From Argyresthia goedartella (Eukaryota; Arthropoda; Insecta; Lepidoptera; Argyresthiidae), in the NCBI GenBank assembly GCA_949825045.1, contig OX463813.1:6262001-6326000 (forward strand): DNA of 64,000 bases, read 5' to 3'. The position numbers and the translations under genes are program-made. Of this stretch, positions 11,393-22,075 are shown one piece after another (position 1 is the stretch's first letter; each line of letters begins with the position of its first letter). The notes beneath the pieces were generated by a model. The model ran no database searches. It saw only the letters and a program-made list of their open reading frames with translations, and was not told the DNA's origin.

Positions 11393-14097
11393 AAACCTTA
11401 GACTAGCTACGTGGAACATCAATGACCTAGAAGGCAAGAAACTCGAGGTGGAAACTATTTTAATAAGTAACAAGCTTGACATCCTGCTTCTTTCTGAAAC
11501 TCACCTAACAGATAGCAAAACTTTTAAAATTAGAGGGTTCTCATGCTACTTCTGCAATCACCCAGATATGACTTCCCATGGTGGAACGGCAATAATAATC
11601 AAGGAAGGCATTCGTCATCACCAACTACCAGAATTCAAGAGGGAGTACTTACAGGCTACCTCTGTGTCAGTAGCCGATTGGAGTGGGCCCCTAACATTAT
11701 CGTCAGTGTACTGCCCGCCTCAACGTGGCAAGGGAAGGCACGGCCCGTCCAAGAACAACATCAAGGACCACATGTTCACAGAGTTCTTTAACCAGCTCGG
11801 CTACAGATTTATAGCAGGAGGAGACTGGAATGCAAAGCACCTACATTGGGGATCAAGAATGACATTGACAAGAGGCAGAGAACTAAAAAAATCTATCGAT
11901 TGCAACAAGCTTCAGAGTGTGTCGACTGGAGAACCAACATACTGGCCAACTGACCCTAAGAAAAAACCGGATCTTCTAGACTTTTATATTACAAAAGGAG
12001 TCTCAACCTTGTTTCACCACGTGGAGTCATGCCTGAACGGATCATCGGACCACACTGCTATTTTAATGACTTTAAGCACTACTGTTATATTAAGTGAAAA
12101 ACCATGTACTCTCTATAACAAAAACACGGACTGGGAATTATTTCAACACCATGTGGACAGAAATATCAATCTCAGATTACCACTAAAGTCTTCAAATGAT
12201 GTAGAGGAAGCAGCACTACACATAACTAAGGTCCTCCAAGAATCTGCCTGGAAGGCAACCCCAGTTACTCCAGATAAGACTCAAAAATATAACTACCCGC
12301 TGGAAGTTAGGAGAAGAGTTGAAGAAAAACGTAGTCTGAGACGGAAATGGCAACTAAGCAGACATCCTGATGACAAATCCAAATTCAATAGAGCTAAAAA
12401 CCAGCTGAAACAATTCATTGAAGAAATAAAGAATAAAACTTTGCAAGACCGACTGGAAAAATGTCACCCAAATAAGAATGACCATCACTCACTGTGGAAA
12501 CTTACAAAAACTCACAATCAACCACAACAAGCAATACGCCCTCTGAGACGTTATGATGGCAAATGGGCTAGGAGCAGCGATGAGAAAGCGGAATTATTTG
12601 CTGAATTCCTTGAAAGTGCATTCCAGCCAAATAAACATTCTGAGTCAAGCAAAGATCCAATGATAGACAGGGTGTTAAAAGGCGACCTACAAATGTCTCC
12701 ACCGTTACAAATAGCCAACCCCAGAGAAATCACAAACCAAATTAGACACCTGGCTAAGAAGAAGGCACCAGGATATGACCTAGTGACGACAGAAGTACAC
12801 GAACGGCTACCCCGGAAGGGAATTGTATTCCTAACAGTTCTCTTTAATGCAATTATGAGAATACAATATTTCCCATCTATATGGAAGATATCACAAATAA
12901 TACTAATTCACAAGAATGGTAAACCTACAAATGAAGTCTCATCATACCGACCAATAAGCCTTCTACCAGTCGTATCGAAGCTATTTGAGAGAATATTTCT
13001 GCGACGACTAAAACCAATGCTGGTGGAAGAAAAGATTGTCCCAGATCACCAATTCGGGTTTCGGGCGAAACATGCAACCGTAGAACAGGTTCACCGTGTT
13101 GTCAGAAAGGTGAGACAAACTGGAAAAGAAGGAGTACTGCTCTGCCGTCTTTCTGGACATCCAGCAGGCGTTCGACCGTGTGTGGCACAAAGGACTACTA
13201 TACAAAATCAAAAGCTGGCTTCCACACACGGTTTATACACTTATGAAATCCTATCTGGAATGTAGACTGTTCCAGGTGAAGTACGGCGAAAGCTTCTCTT
13301 CCTTTAGAGAATGCCAAGCAGGAGTCCCTCAGGGATCAGTACTGGGGCCGGTATTATACACCATCTTCACTGCAGACATACCAGAAATAGATAATGTGCT
13401 ATGTGCTACCTACGCTGACGACACAGCCTGCCTGTCTAGTAGCAAGGATCCAGCTGAAGCATCCAGACTGCTGCAATGTCAAGTCAACAAACTAGAAAAC
13501 TGGCTAGACAAATGGCGGATAAAAGCAAGTCCCACAAAGTCCGTACACATAACCTTTACCTTGAGGAAAGGTGATTGTCCAGCAATCACATTGAAAGGCG
13601 AGACTTTACCACACAAAACATGTGTGAAGTACCTCGGTTGCCATCTCGACAGAGGTCTCTACTGGAAGACTCACATCCTGACGAAAAAGGAAGAACTCAC
13701 ATTGAAATACAGAGACCTCCAGTGGCTCCTCGGTGGACCATCTAAACTCTCCCTCGAGAACAAGCTACTCATATACAAGACCGTTCTCAAGCCTATCTGG
13801 ATGTATGCCATAGAACTCTGGGGTTCTGCCAGCAGCTCGAATGTTGAGATTCTACAACGGTTCCAGAACAAGGTGCTCCGCAACATTACCTCCGCACCCT
13901 GGTTTACGAGAAACACCGAAATTCACGAGTACTTGGAGATGCCTACTGTGAAGCAGGAGATTGAGAACAGGCTGAGGCATTACAAGCGACGCCTCCAACA
14001 GCACTCTAACCCACTGGCACAAGACCTGCTTAACACGAAAGGAGAGGTGCTGCGGTTGAAACGACCTAACACGCTGATGCTCACACATCTATCATAA
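11373..14097 (+). pseudogene. Jockey-like ORF2: APE endonuclease and reverse transcriptase
   Basis: The open frame begins at 11373 with no clear ATG before the endonuclease motif LRLATWNINDLEGKKLE, and follows ORF1 in a different frame. The endonuclease shows LLLSETHL, AGGDWNAKHLHWGS and a C-terminal GSSDHTAI. The RT domain has SSYRPISLLPVVSKLFERI, HQFGFRAKHAT, motif A as FLDIQQAFDRVW, QGSVLGPVLY and YADD (13411-13422). A single frameshift near 13130-13140 separates the 11373-13265 frame from the 13180-14097 frame. Otherwise the ~900-residue protein is uninterrupted. In jockey elements this enzyme nicks target DNA and primes reverse transcription on it. One lesion only suggests a fairly recent insertion. 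Confidence 0.92.
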
Positions 14098-14228
14098 ATC
14101 CCTGAACGAGGCTGCATCAATGGATGGGGCCTCCACACGCCACGCAAGACAGGCAATCTGATAAAGGCTACAAAGAGCTGCTGGCAGATGGAGAACAAAA
14201 TGGAGAAAGAAAGAAAAAAAAAGAAAAA

Positions 14229-14400
14229 CATGCCGGTTGAACATGCGGTTACTGAACACTTGAAAGATAGCTTATGATATGTGTGATTATGATAATCTAG
14301 TGTATGTAACTGTACATAATTCGGCATTAAAACTCTCGAGTGCTATTATTATGAAACTCGCCTTCGGCTCGTTTCTTATATACCCATTCTCTCTCAGTAT
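14229..14400 (+). repeat. Repeat family A, copy 2, right part
   Basis: Resumes at the second target-duplication copy CATGCCGGTTGAACATGCGG. It contains GTATGTAACTGTACATAATT and GGCATTAAAACTCTCGAGTG, as in the 3' part of other family A copies. Confidence 0.8.
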
Positions 14401-14421
14401 CAAAAAACTGAACCCTTATGG

Positions 14422-14528
14422 CATGGTAAGTAGATGTAGTAGTAGTAGTATAGTAGTGTGGTGTAGTATGTGTAGTGTAGTAGTGTAGATTCAAGTATAC
14501 TGCAGGTAATACCTGCAGTATACTTGAA
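14422..14528. repeat. GTAGT-rich simple repeat followed by an 18-bp perfect palindrome
   Basis: GTAGTAGTAGTATAGTAGTG-like simple repeat at 14429-14487 runs into TTCAAGTATACTGCAGGT (14490-14507). A 3-base loop and its exact complement (14511-14528) follow. Confidence 0.8.
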
Positions 14529-14794
14529 ACACTTAGCTTGATTCACGCAGGTCAATCAAGTAAACTAAAAGTATATTTAATAGACTTTCAGAATTAGAAT
14601 AAATTTCATAGATATTTTCAAGTAAACTTTGTGCACCTGAGTACCGGTACCATCAATGACCGATACTAGCACGTGCCGCTAGTATAATATTGAGTGTTGT
14701 GACAGCGATGTACCAGGGCAGCAGACTGTTGAAGGAGGTATTGAAAACAGAATTGATAAGTACATAAGAGTATTTCATTGATGTTTTGATGCGG

Positions 14795-15075
14795 GCACAA
14801 TTGTGCCTCTGCCACCCCTTATGGGAAAAATGTTCGTTCGTTATATTTTGTCAGATGTCACTATTTTTGACAGATGTCACTATTTTTGCCAGCTATTGAC
14901 GAGATCTTCATTTCGGATGACAGCTGTCAAAATCATGACACCTGTCAAAAACAAGACACCTGTCATAAATTACGACACCTGTCAAAAATTACGACACCTG
15001 TCAAAAACAAGACACCTGTCATAAATTACGACACCTGTCAAAAATTACGACACCTGTCAAAAATAATACCAGATA
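14795..15075 (+). repeat. TGACACCTGTCA minisatellite at the left side of MULE 1
   Basis: After GGGCACAATTGTGCCTCTGC the sequence holds ~19-bp monomers of the form GACACCTGTCAAAAATTAC. The first few read as degenerate CAGATGTCACTATTTTTG. The same minisatellite forms the inner part of both terminal inverted repeats of MULE 2, so it is interpreted as a subterminal repeat of this transposon lineage. No matching right-hand copy was found after 16613. Confidence 0.75.
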
Positions 15076-15461
15076 ATATGTTTTGTTGAGGTGAGTATGT
15101 GTATATAGGTATATGCAACCTCTTAAGATAAAGTGCTGGCCACTTCAAAGGGCTTAGGCTCTATGATAATTTGTGATTAAAAACTCTTTGATAGACTATA
15201 GGTTTATTATTGTCTTTTGACATTTGCAGCATTCATTTGGTAGGAAAACAAAATTGAACTAATAAAATGTTGATTATAATTAAAAACCAAAAAGGGGGTG
15301 AGACTGTTCTAAATAGTGGTTACCGGTACAGTTTGAGTGTCGTCAATAAAAACAACTCTTTGGCGATGCATAAACAGGAAAACTTGTTCGGCAACTATTA
15401 AGTTGGATATAACGAAAACTAAAATTCTCTGCGAAAAACTTCACTCGTGCATTCGTGATAA

Positions 15462-16613
15462 CAAAAAAGTAAGGTGTCTTTAGCGATTGCCGAATGCAAG
15501 AAAAGAGTTTGTGAAGATTTGGGACCTATTCAGCCTATTTATGAAAAAGTATTTGAACCATTAAAACGTAAAGGAAATGAATATTTACACCTAATTCCAT
15601 CGTTTCAGTCTCTCAAAACAGTACTATACAGAGCAAGAAAGATCTTTTTAAAGTCTGATAAATTAAATTTTACAAGTTTGAAAGACCTTGTTATCCCCAA
15701 AGATATTGCCGGAGATTGTTTGATTACCGAAGACGGAAGTGAGGAGAAGATATTAATATTTTCTTCAAAGGCGAGTCAGCAAATTATAAAAAGTTCAAGA
15801 AGTACATCCTACCTTGCTGACGGTACCTACCGTTGCTGTCCAAAGGTTTTTTACCAGTTATATTCACTACACCTTGATTTTATGTCCAATGACTTTTCGA
15901 AGAATGTAGTTCCAGTTATCTACGGGTTGCTACCTAACAAAACTCAGGGAACCTACACACGTTTTTTTAAATTAATAAAACGAAAATTAGGAGTAAGTAT
16001 AATTAAATTCAAATGTGATTACGAAAAAGCTCAAATCAATACGATCCGTAAAGTATTTCCGCAAGCAACTGTATCGGGCTGCTACCATCATTACAATGAT
16101 GCAATTTGGCGAAAGAGTAAGGAACTGAAGCTAAACAAGACGAAAGAAGGAAGAAATTTTACGAGAATGTGTTCTTATATTCCACTACTTCCTGCTGAAT
16201 ATACTAGAGAAGCATGGGCATACATTCTCAACATTGCGCCACAATGTAGAGCATTGGAGAAATTCGAAAAGTATTACCTTCGTCAATGGTACCCGAAACT
16301 GGATAATATAATAAGTTGTGCTAAAGACAAAAACAGGACCACAAATCCTGTAGAAGGATTTCATGGAAGACTAAATTCTAGAAACCCTCGATCACCGAAC
16401 ATTTTTCTGTTTATTAAATGCCAACTGAAGGAACACAGGCACTATGACTTCAAAATTAAAAGCATTTTGTTCAACCCTGTAAATAATAGGCGTAAGGTTG
16501 ACATAATATTTGATAAGAAATACAAACAACTTTTACGTGCCCTTCAAAGCAATAAGATTACGCCTACATCTTTTTTAAAGAAAATTGTATTTATTACGCT
16601 GCTACTCCATTAG
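15462..16613 (+). CDS. MULE (Phantom-like) transposase, near-complete core
   Basis: An uninterrupted ~383-codon frame. The catalytic core shows TSYLADGTYRCCPK (first Asp), LLPNKTQGTYTRFF, KCDYEKAQINTIRKVFP (second Asp), GCYHHYNDAIWRKS and NPVEGFHGRLNSR, the ordered blocks of the MULE transposase family that cuts and pastes DNA in the nucleus. Upstream, at about 15320-15460 and one frame away, RCINRKTCSAT precedes the core and resembles the end of a FLYWCH zinc finger, the usual DNA-binding domain here. A 1-nt shift near 15465 in AACAAAAAAGTAAGG disconnects it. The frame is open from 15462 without an ATG at its start, so the N-terminus is lost. It could still be expressed as a core-only protein, but I see no promoter. 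Decayed transposon is more likely than a domesticated gene. Confidence 0.85.
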   Translation, partial: QKSKVSLAIAECKKRVCEDLGPIQPIYEKVFEPLKRKGNEYLHLIPSFQSLKTVLYRARKIFLKSDKLNFTSLKDLVIPKDIAGDCLITEDGSEEKILIFSSKASQQIIKSSRSTSYLADGTYRCCPKVFYQLYSLHLDFMSNDFSKNVVPVIYGLLPNKTQGTYTRFFKLIKRKLGVSIIKFKCDYEKAQINTIRKVFPQATVSGCYHHYNDAIWRKSKELKLNKTKEGRNFTRMCSYIPLLPAEYTREAWAYILNIAPQCRALEKFEKYYLRQWYPKLDNIISCAKDKNRTTNPVEGFHGRLNSRNPRSPNIFLFIKCQLKEHRHYDFKIKSILFNPVNNRRKVDIIFDKKYKQLLRALQSNKITPTSFLKKIVFITLLLH

Positions 16614-17337
16614 ATGTAAGGTGTTATTTTGTCCGTTAGATGTAAGTTGTAAGAAGATAATATAGTTTTGTTTGTGACTTTCGAGAAATTTTATTTATTT
16701 ATCGATTTTTCCATTTATTTATTAAAGAGCCCACAACACTTTATATGGGTGACGGTTCATCTATAAGCGATCTAGGTGCTAAGCTCAGAGAGAGAGAGAG
16801 AGAGAGCGGTGTGCCTTTGGTATATATGCAGGAAACCGTACGTCCTTAGAGCCATCGTGGGGTTTGGCTCTAAGGACTCTGTGCATTGTAATTGTAAAGA
16901 ACACGGAACTCCGAGCTCATGACCGCTGTCTGCCCAAGCTCTCTTCGCTCTGTTAATCTGTTCGCTCCTGGTACTTTTCCCGTTTAATTTATATTTTTAA
17001 CTTCAAGACAATTATCTTCAGTTTAAAATTTAGACATTTTAGCACCACCACTACTTGGACATTATGTATACTTGGACAATAAAACATTGGTCATTTTGCA
17101 ACTTTTGACTTTATGCAACTATGGTCATTTTAGAACCTTGGACCTAACGCCCCGGAAGGGTTTTATTTAGTAAATGCCTTTACAAATTACATTTGGTAAA
17201 TGTAAAAAAAATACATTGGTTGTATTAAAAATGCATTTTTTAGCATGTTGTAATCGTTATTTTTTTGGATTTATCGCGGCATTTCTGTAAAAGCAAAGAA
17301 ATAAAGCTTTTGGTAATAGTTTTAATAGTATAGGTGG
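16614..17337. other. Stretch without recognisable gene; (AG)n microsatellite
   Basis: AG dinucleotide repeat at about 16785-16806. CCTTAGAGCC at ~16845 is mirrored by GGCTCTAAGG at ~16866. No MULE right terminus or gene was found. Confidence 0.5.
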
Positions 17338-17950
17338 TTAGAATAACCGATATTCTCTGTTGACGTGATGAAAGATAATGGTAGGGTATACAATAAAATC
17401 TTTGGATTTAGCAAGATGCTTTAGTAGAAGCAACCAAATATAGCTGTTGGTTATACTTTGAAAATACTGGTATAGGTGTTTAGAATACCTAACCAATTTT
17501 GTCTGTTGAAGTTATGATAGCTGATAATAGGGTATACCAATACATTCGTTGGATTTATCAAGGTGTTTTAGTAGACGCAACAAAATGTAGCTGTTGGATA
17601 TACCTTGAAAATACTAGTATTGGTGTTTAGAATAACTAATATTGTGTGTTGAAGGCGTTACTTCAACAGACAATATTGGTATCTATCGTTACAGCTGATG
17701 GTAGGGTATACTAAAGATTTACCATGCTGTTTTAGTAGAGGCTACCTTATTTAGCTGCTTTTTATTGTTTGATAATACTAGTGTAGGTGTTTAGAATAAC
17801 CAATTTTGACTGTTGAAGTAATGATAGCTGTTGGTAGGGATACCATGGAATTTGATAGATTTATCAAGGTGCTTCAGTAGCAAACAAACATGGACTTTGA
17901 TAATTCTAGTGTTGGCGTTTTAGAATAACTAATATTGTCTGCTGAATAAA
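17338..17950 (+). repeat. Degenerate ~148-bp tandem repeat array, 4+ units
   Basis: Each unit has, in order, GAATAACCAATATTG-type text, CTGTTGAAGT, ATGATAGCTGATGGTAGGGTATACC, TTTAGTAGAAGCAACC and AATACTAGTATAGGTGTTTA (given here as consensus in pieces). Unit boundaries fall near 17338, 17480, 17627 and 17792. Units are about 70-80% alike, so this is an old array. Confidence 0.75.
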
Positions 17951-18457
17951 CAACTCGCTTCACTTGTGTTTCAATTTTCAAGACTTTCGTCCCGGGCATT
18001 CACTTGGCGGGAATTGAACGGTTCCCAAACCGGCTTCCCGTGGAGAACCGTACCCGAGAAAATGGGGTCCAAGCTCCGTATATACGTATATACCTTCGTA
18101 GAAACAAAACTTCTCTTGCGCGAGTTAGGACTTCTTCAAATATTTACACTTCTGTACAATTTTTATAAAATATTTTCTCACGGAAATGAAACTAGTGTTG
18201 TTATGAGTGGGTTGTGTAATAAAAGTGTCAACAAAATATTCACTTAATTGGTATTTAAGGTAGTATTGTTCACTAATGAGAGTGGAGTTAATTTTACGAT
18301 GCAGAATTCTAAGAATGACTATTAGTAATGTCTACTGCAGCTCAATAATACCCAAAAGTCGTTAAATACATGTTATAATAGCTTTATGATAAGAAAAGAT
18401 AAGATAAGGTTAGCGTTTATTCAATATTTTTATGGAGGGCATTCATAGAATCAGTCA
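17951..18457. other. Stretch without supported gene
   Basis: A 93-codon open frame at 17966-18247 has no recognisable domain, and no splice or promoter context supports it. Confidence 0.4.
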
Positions 18458-19694
18458 CGATTTGTTAGACACGTTTTCTAATATTTTTAGTTACTTGTAT
18501 AAAAAAATCCAATAGCATATTCTCCTAGCAGACTTATTTTCTGACATTTTTGTTTTCTTGTATAAAATTTTCCGTTCGTTTTTTTTCCGGCCTCATGTTT
18601 CACCACACGCAATATTTCTCTTAGTTAATTCTACTATTAGGATCATTTCCTAAAAGTATTTTTTCCAGATTTTTTATTATCTTGTATAAAAATATTTTGT
18701 CTTTTCTTTTACTGATAGATAATTTTCGTAAAATCAGATGTTACCAGCAATTATTTAAAACGTACAGTTCTTTATAACTTTTCGGAACGCGTTAAACATT
18801 AGCATGTATGTATATACGTAGACGCTGAGTAGTTGTAAAATTTTCGCCATTCCAAAAAATGGTCAGTTTCGTGATAACGGTCAAGTGCAGTTCGTACCCA
18901 AGTTCCACGCGCGAGCGCATTCATCACATTTTACCATTAGATTGTACCTTATTCATACCAACTTATTGCGCACATGACTATGATAATACTTCAAGTGTTG
19001 TTTTATCCTTCAACTGAAGCTGAGAACTGGAGAGTTTTCACGTGCGTCTTTTAATTTATTAGCCTATTTAGCTATAATATCCTTTTTTTATAGTTGTCAA
19101 ATGTCTTAACTTTACTGCTATTTTCATTTTTCACAAGCAGTCTGGAAAAATGCACAGAGATTTGGAATTTGTGACAGTCGAGATGGCAGCACCTATGTCC
19201 GCAAATGTGTGCAGATAGTTGCCCACATAAATGCATTGCCTTCGGCCGTTAAGGAAACCAAAACTATTATTTTATGTACGAACTGGACTTGGCCGTTATC
19301 ACGAAACCGACCTTTTTTTGCGATGCCGAAAATTTTACAACTACCCTGCGCTGAAATTATGTGGAGTATAATTAGCCTGTAAGATACCACTGCAAATTAT
19401 AATATTATAAAATATTCGATTGCATAAAATTCTAGCGGAAAATCATCCTACTAGTAAAATGTGCCTCAAGTTTTTTTTCTTATGGCGGTAAAAAAAAAAA
19501 AAGAATATAGTCGAACGGAAAATATTATACAAGAAAATCAATAATCTAGAAAAATTACTTTATGACATTGATCCGAGTAGTAAAATCTACTAAAATAATC
19601 TTTGCATGCGGTAAAACATTAGGTAGGGAAAAAATGCCAACGGATTTTTTTATACAAGTAACTAAAAATATTAGAAAACGTGTCTAACAAATCG
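18458..19694. mobile_element. Foldback-like non-autonomous DNA transposon with ~450-bp imperfect inverted arms
   Basis: The left arm starts CGATTTGTTAGACACGTTTT (18458) and the right arm ends with its complement (19694). Alignment continues inward through TTAGTTACTTGTATAAAAAA and TTTTCTTGTATAA to a block with GTTGTAAAATTTTCG and GTTTCGTGATAACGG (18830-18890 and 19262-19345). About 330 bp of unique core separates the arms. No transposase is encoded and target duplications are unclear. Confidence 0.75.
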
Positions 19695-20039
19695 ACAGAC
19701 GAAAGCAAAAACGGCCTCCTATCTTGTCGAAATAGAGCATTCGCACGCTTCGTTCGATCAAATATCAAAGGCCTGTTTTTTTCCTCGCAATGGTCACAAC
19801 CGCACCGTAGTCACCAAAATGCCACACTAGTGTGACTGTGGTTACTTTTATTGCTCCGTAGTCACACCACAGCATCCGGACACACCCTTGACCATTAAAA
19901 TACTCCTTTTCCCAGATGGGGTGGCAAAGGCACAACGTAGCCATGCAATTCACAATAACTTTTCTTTTCCCAGATGAGATGGCAGAGGCATCTTCACATA
20001 ATACATCTAACCTTCCTACCATTATGAAAATTTTAAGAG

Positions 20040-20330
20040 CTGTCACCATTTTTGACAGCTCTCACCATTTTTGACAGGTGTCATGATTTTGACAGATGTC
20101 ACAATTTTGACAGGTGTCACCATTTTTGACAGGTGTCATGATTTTGACAGGTGTCACAGTTTTGACAGGTGTCATGATTTTCACAGGTGTCACCATATTT
20201 GACAGGTGTCATGATTTTGACAGGTGTCAGTTTTGACAGATGTCATGATTTTCACAGGTGTCACCATTTTTGACAGATGTCATGATTTTGACAGGTGCCA
20301 CAGTTTTGACAGATGTCATGATTTTGCTGA
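20040..20330 (-). repeat. Minisatellite in left terminal repeat of MULE 2
   Basis: About 15 monomers of ~18-19 bp built around TTTTGACAGGTGTCA. Each centre has the form TGACA-GG-TGTCA, i.e. short inverted arms. Confidence 0.85.
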
Positions 20331-20392
20331 TTTGATTTTTCTAAAAAAAGCAAGGAAATAAATGAAAATTCTATAATCTATATATAGAATTT

Positions 20393-20462
20393 TAATAATA
20401 TATATATATATATATTATATATATAGATTATATATATATATATTATATATATATTTATATTG
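20393..20462. repeat. (AT)n microsatellite inside MULE 2
   Basis: Runs of alternating TA with a few interruptions between 20395 and 20460. Confidence 0.9.
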
Positions 20463-20588
20463 TGTAGACAAAATGAAGACGGAAGCCGGAACTTCGGCTG
20501 AATCGGTGACTAATATTTAAAAAAAAACATTGAGCCCATATATAACAAAGGTCTACATTTGATCAAAGACGTGCCATCGTTGAATAAT

Positions 20589-20818
20589 GTGAGGCATAGC
20601 CTATACTCGGCCGGCACGTAACAAGAAATGTCAAGTGAGGCATAGCCTATACTCGGCCGGCACGTAACAAGAAATGTCAAGTGAGGCATAGCCTATACTC
20701 GGCCGGCACGTAACAAGAAATGTCAAGTGAGGCATAGCCTATACTCGGCCGGCACGTAACAAGAAATGTCAAGTGAGGCATAGCCTATACTCGGCCGGCA
20801 CGTAACAAGAAATGTCAA
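20589..20818 (+). repeat. Perfect 46-bp x5 tandem array inside MULE 2
   Basis: Five copies starting at 20589, 20635, 20681, 20727 and 20773, each beginning GTGAGGCATAGCCTATACTC and ending AACAAGAAATGTCAA. I saw no differences between copies, unlike the decayed surroundings, so the expansion is recent. Confidence 0.95.
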
Positions 20819-20940
20819 GTAAAGAAAACAGTCTGCACACCATTGCATGAAGTAGAAATACCAGCTCAATTTAATGAATTCCATATAGCGGGTTACAAAA
20901 ATTACTAATATTGTTTTGTTCTCCCGAAAGTAAAGTACAA

Positions 20941-21752
20941 CTGACAACAATGAAGGAATATTTTATTGATGGTACTTTCAAGAGCACCTAAACCATTTAT
21001 GCAGTTTTTCTCCATACACGATGATCTGAAGAGTACTCCTGAATCAAATAACGTGGTCCCGCTTTTATTCGCCTTAATGAGTGATAAAAAAGAGACCACC
21101 AATCTCGCAGTATTTGATTTATTAACCACAATATGTCCACAGTGGGCTCCAACGAAGGTTCACGCTGACTTTGAGTTTGCTGCTACTAATGCCATATTTT
21201 TTTTTCCACATATTGCAATTAGAAGATGTTATTACCAATTTAGCAACAGTGTTTGGAGAAAAAGCAAGTCCATCGGCATTAAATCGAAACTATATCGTCG
21301 CATTATGGCGTTGTGTGCTGCTCTTCCTCTTTTACCAGCAGACAAAGTTAGGGATGATGAGTTACATCCAGTCGCAGTCAGAGGAGTACAATGGTGAACA
21401 ACTAAAAGTATTTATGAGGTATATGAAAAACACATGGTTTAAAAATGATGACTACATAAATGAATGGTGTATTTATAACGAACGTCACCGTACTAATAAT
21501 GTTTTAGAAAATTGGCATTTCTAAATGAACAAAAGGGTCAATAAAAATTATGTGACTATCGTTAAATTAGTTAGTGTCCTGGAAGAAGAGGCCAGATCAA
21601 GCTTGATTAAAAGTATGAATATTGAGAAAAAAATATATTCAAATAAGAGACGCAAGTTAGAAATGGAATTAGATAATTTTCTATTAAAAAAACAGATGGA
21701 ATTAATAAATAATGAAATTACTGTTGGCCAGTACTTGGAAACGGTACGATAA
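20941..21752 (+). pseudogene. MULE 2 transposase remnant
   Basis: Reading MKEYFIDGTFKST at 20950 (first Asp block) shifts frame at the start of PKPFMQFFSIHDDL, then VPLLFALMSDKKETT, ADFEFAATNAI (second Asp block) and CYYQFSNSVWRKS. A second frameshift near 21340 leads to MRYMKNTWFKNDDYINEWC and RTNNVLENWHF, where a TAA at 21522 splits off a last segment. That segment (21525-21752) is rich in Glu/Lys and ends at TAA. Block order is that of MULE transposases, diverged from the 15462-16613 copy. The FLYWCH domain and the N-terminus are missing, and the 46-bp array occupies part of that space. Clearly dead. Confidence 0.85.
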
Positions 21753-21837
21753 AATTAAAAAGTTACTCTAATTTGATCGTCTTTTGTTTTTTATCGTCAA
21801 CGGTGTGGTGTTACTATATTTGAAAGGTATGATATGT

Positions 21838-22075
21838 CAAAATCACCTGTCAAAACTGACACCTGTCAAAATCATGACACCTGCAAAAAATGGTGACACC
21901 TGTCAAAATTGTGACACCTGTCAAAATCATGACACCTGTAAAAATCATGACACCTGTCAAAACTGTGACACCTGTCAAAATCATGACACCTGTCAAAAAT
22001 GGTGACACCTGTCAAAATTGTGACACCTGTCAAAAATAGTGACACCTGTCAGAGCTGTCAAAAATAGTGACAGAG
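21838..22075 (+). repeat. Minisatellite in right terminal repeat of MULE 2
   Basis: About 12 monomers such as TGACACCTGTCAAAATCA, the inverted counterpart of the array at 20040-20330. Confidence 0.85.

Larger units (their letters stand above)
9713..14228 (+). mobile_element. Full-length jockey-like non-LTR retrotransposon, 4.5 kb
   Basis: The element is bounded by CATGCCGGTT at 9703-9712 and again at 14229-14238, a 10-bp target duplication (9 bp if the first base is chance). It has a 5' UTR (9713-10034), a gag-like ORF1, an overlapping endonuclease/RT ORF2, a short 3' UTR and an A-rich AAAGAAAAAAAAAGAAAAA end. It interrupts repeat family A, whose two halves match other copies on either side. 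It carries one frameshift plus one nonsense codon in ORF1 and one frameshift in ORF2, so it is complete but dead. Confidence 0.92.

Noticed and set aside
15462..16613. Domesticated MULE-derived host gene
   Set aside because: The frame is long, but the FLYWCH part is frameshifted, no ATG opens the frame and no promoter is visible. A decayed transposon is simpler.
17966..18247. 93-codon open frame as a gene
   Set aside because: No recognisable domain, no splice or promoter context, and not repeated or conserved as far as can be seen.
20589..20818. CRISPR-like array
   Set aside because: Units are contiguous 46-bp direct repeats with no unique spacers, in a eukaryotic transposon.
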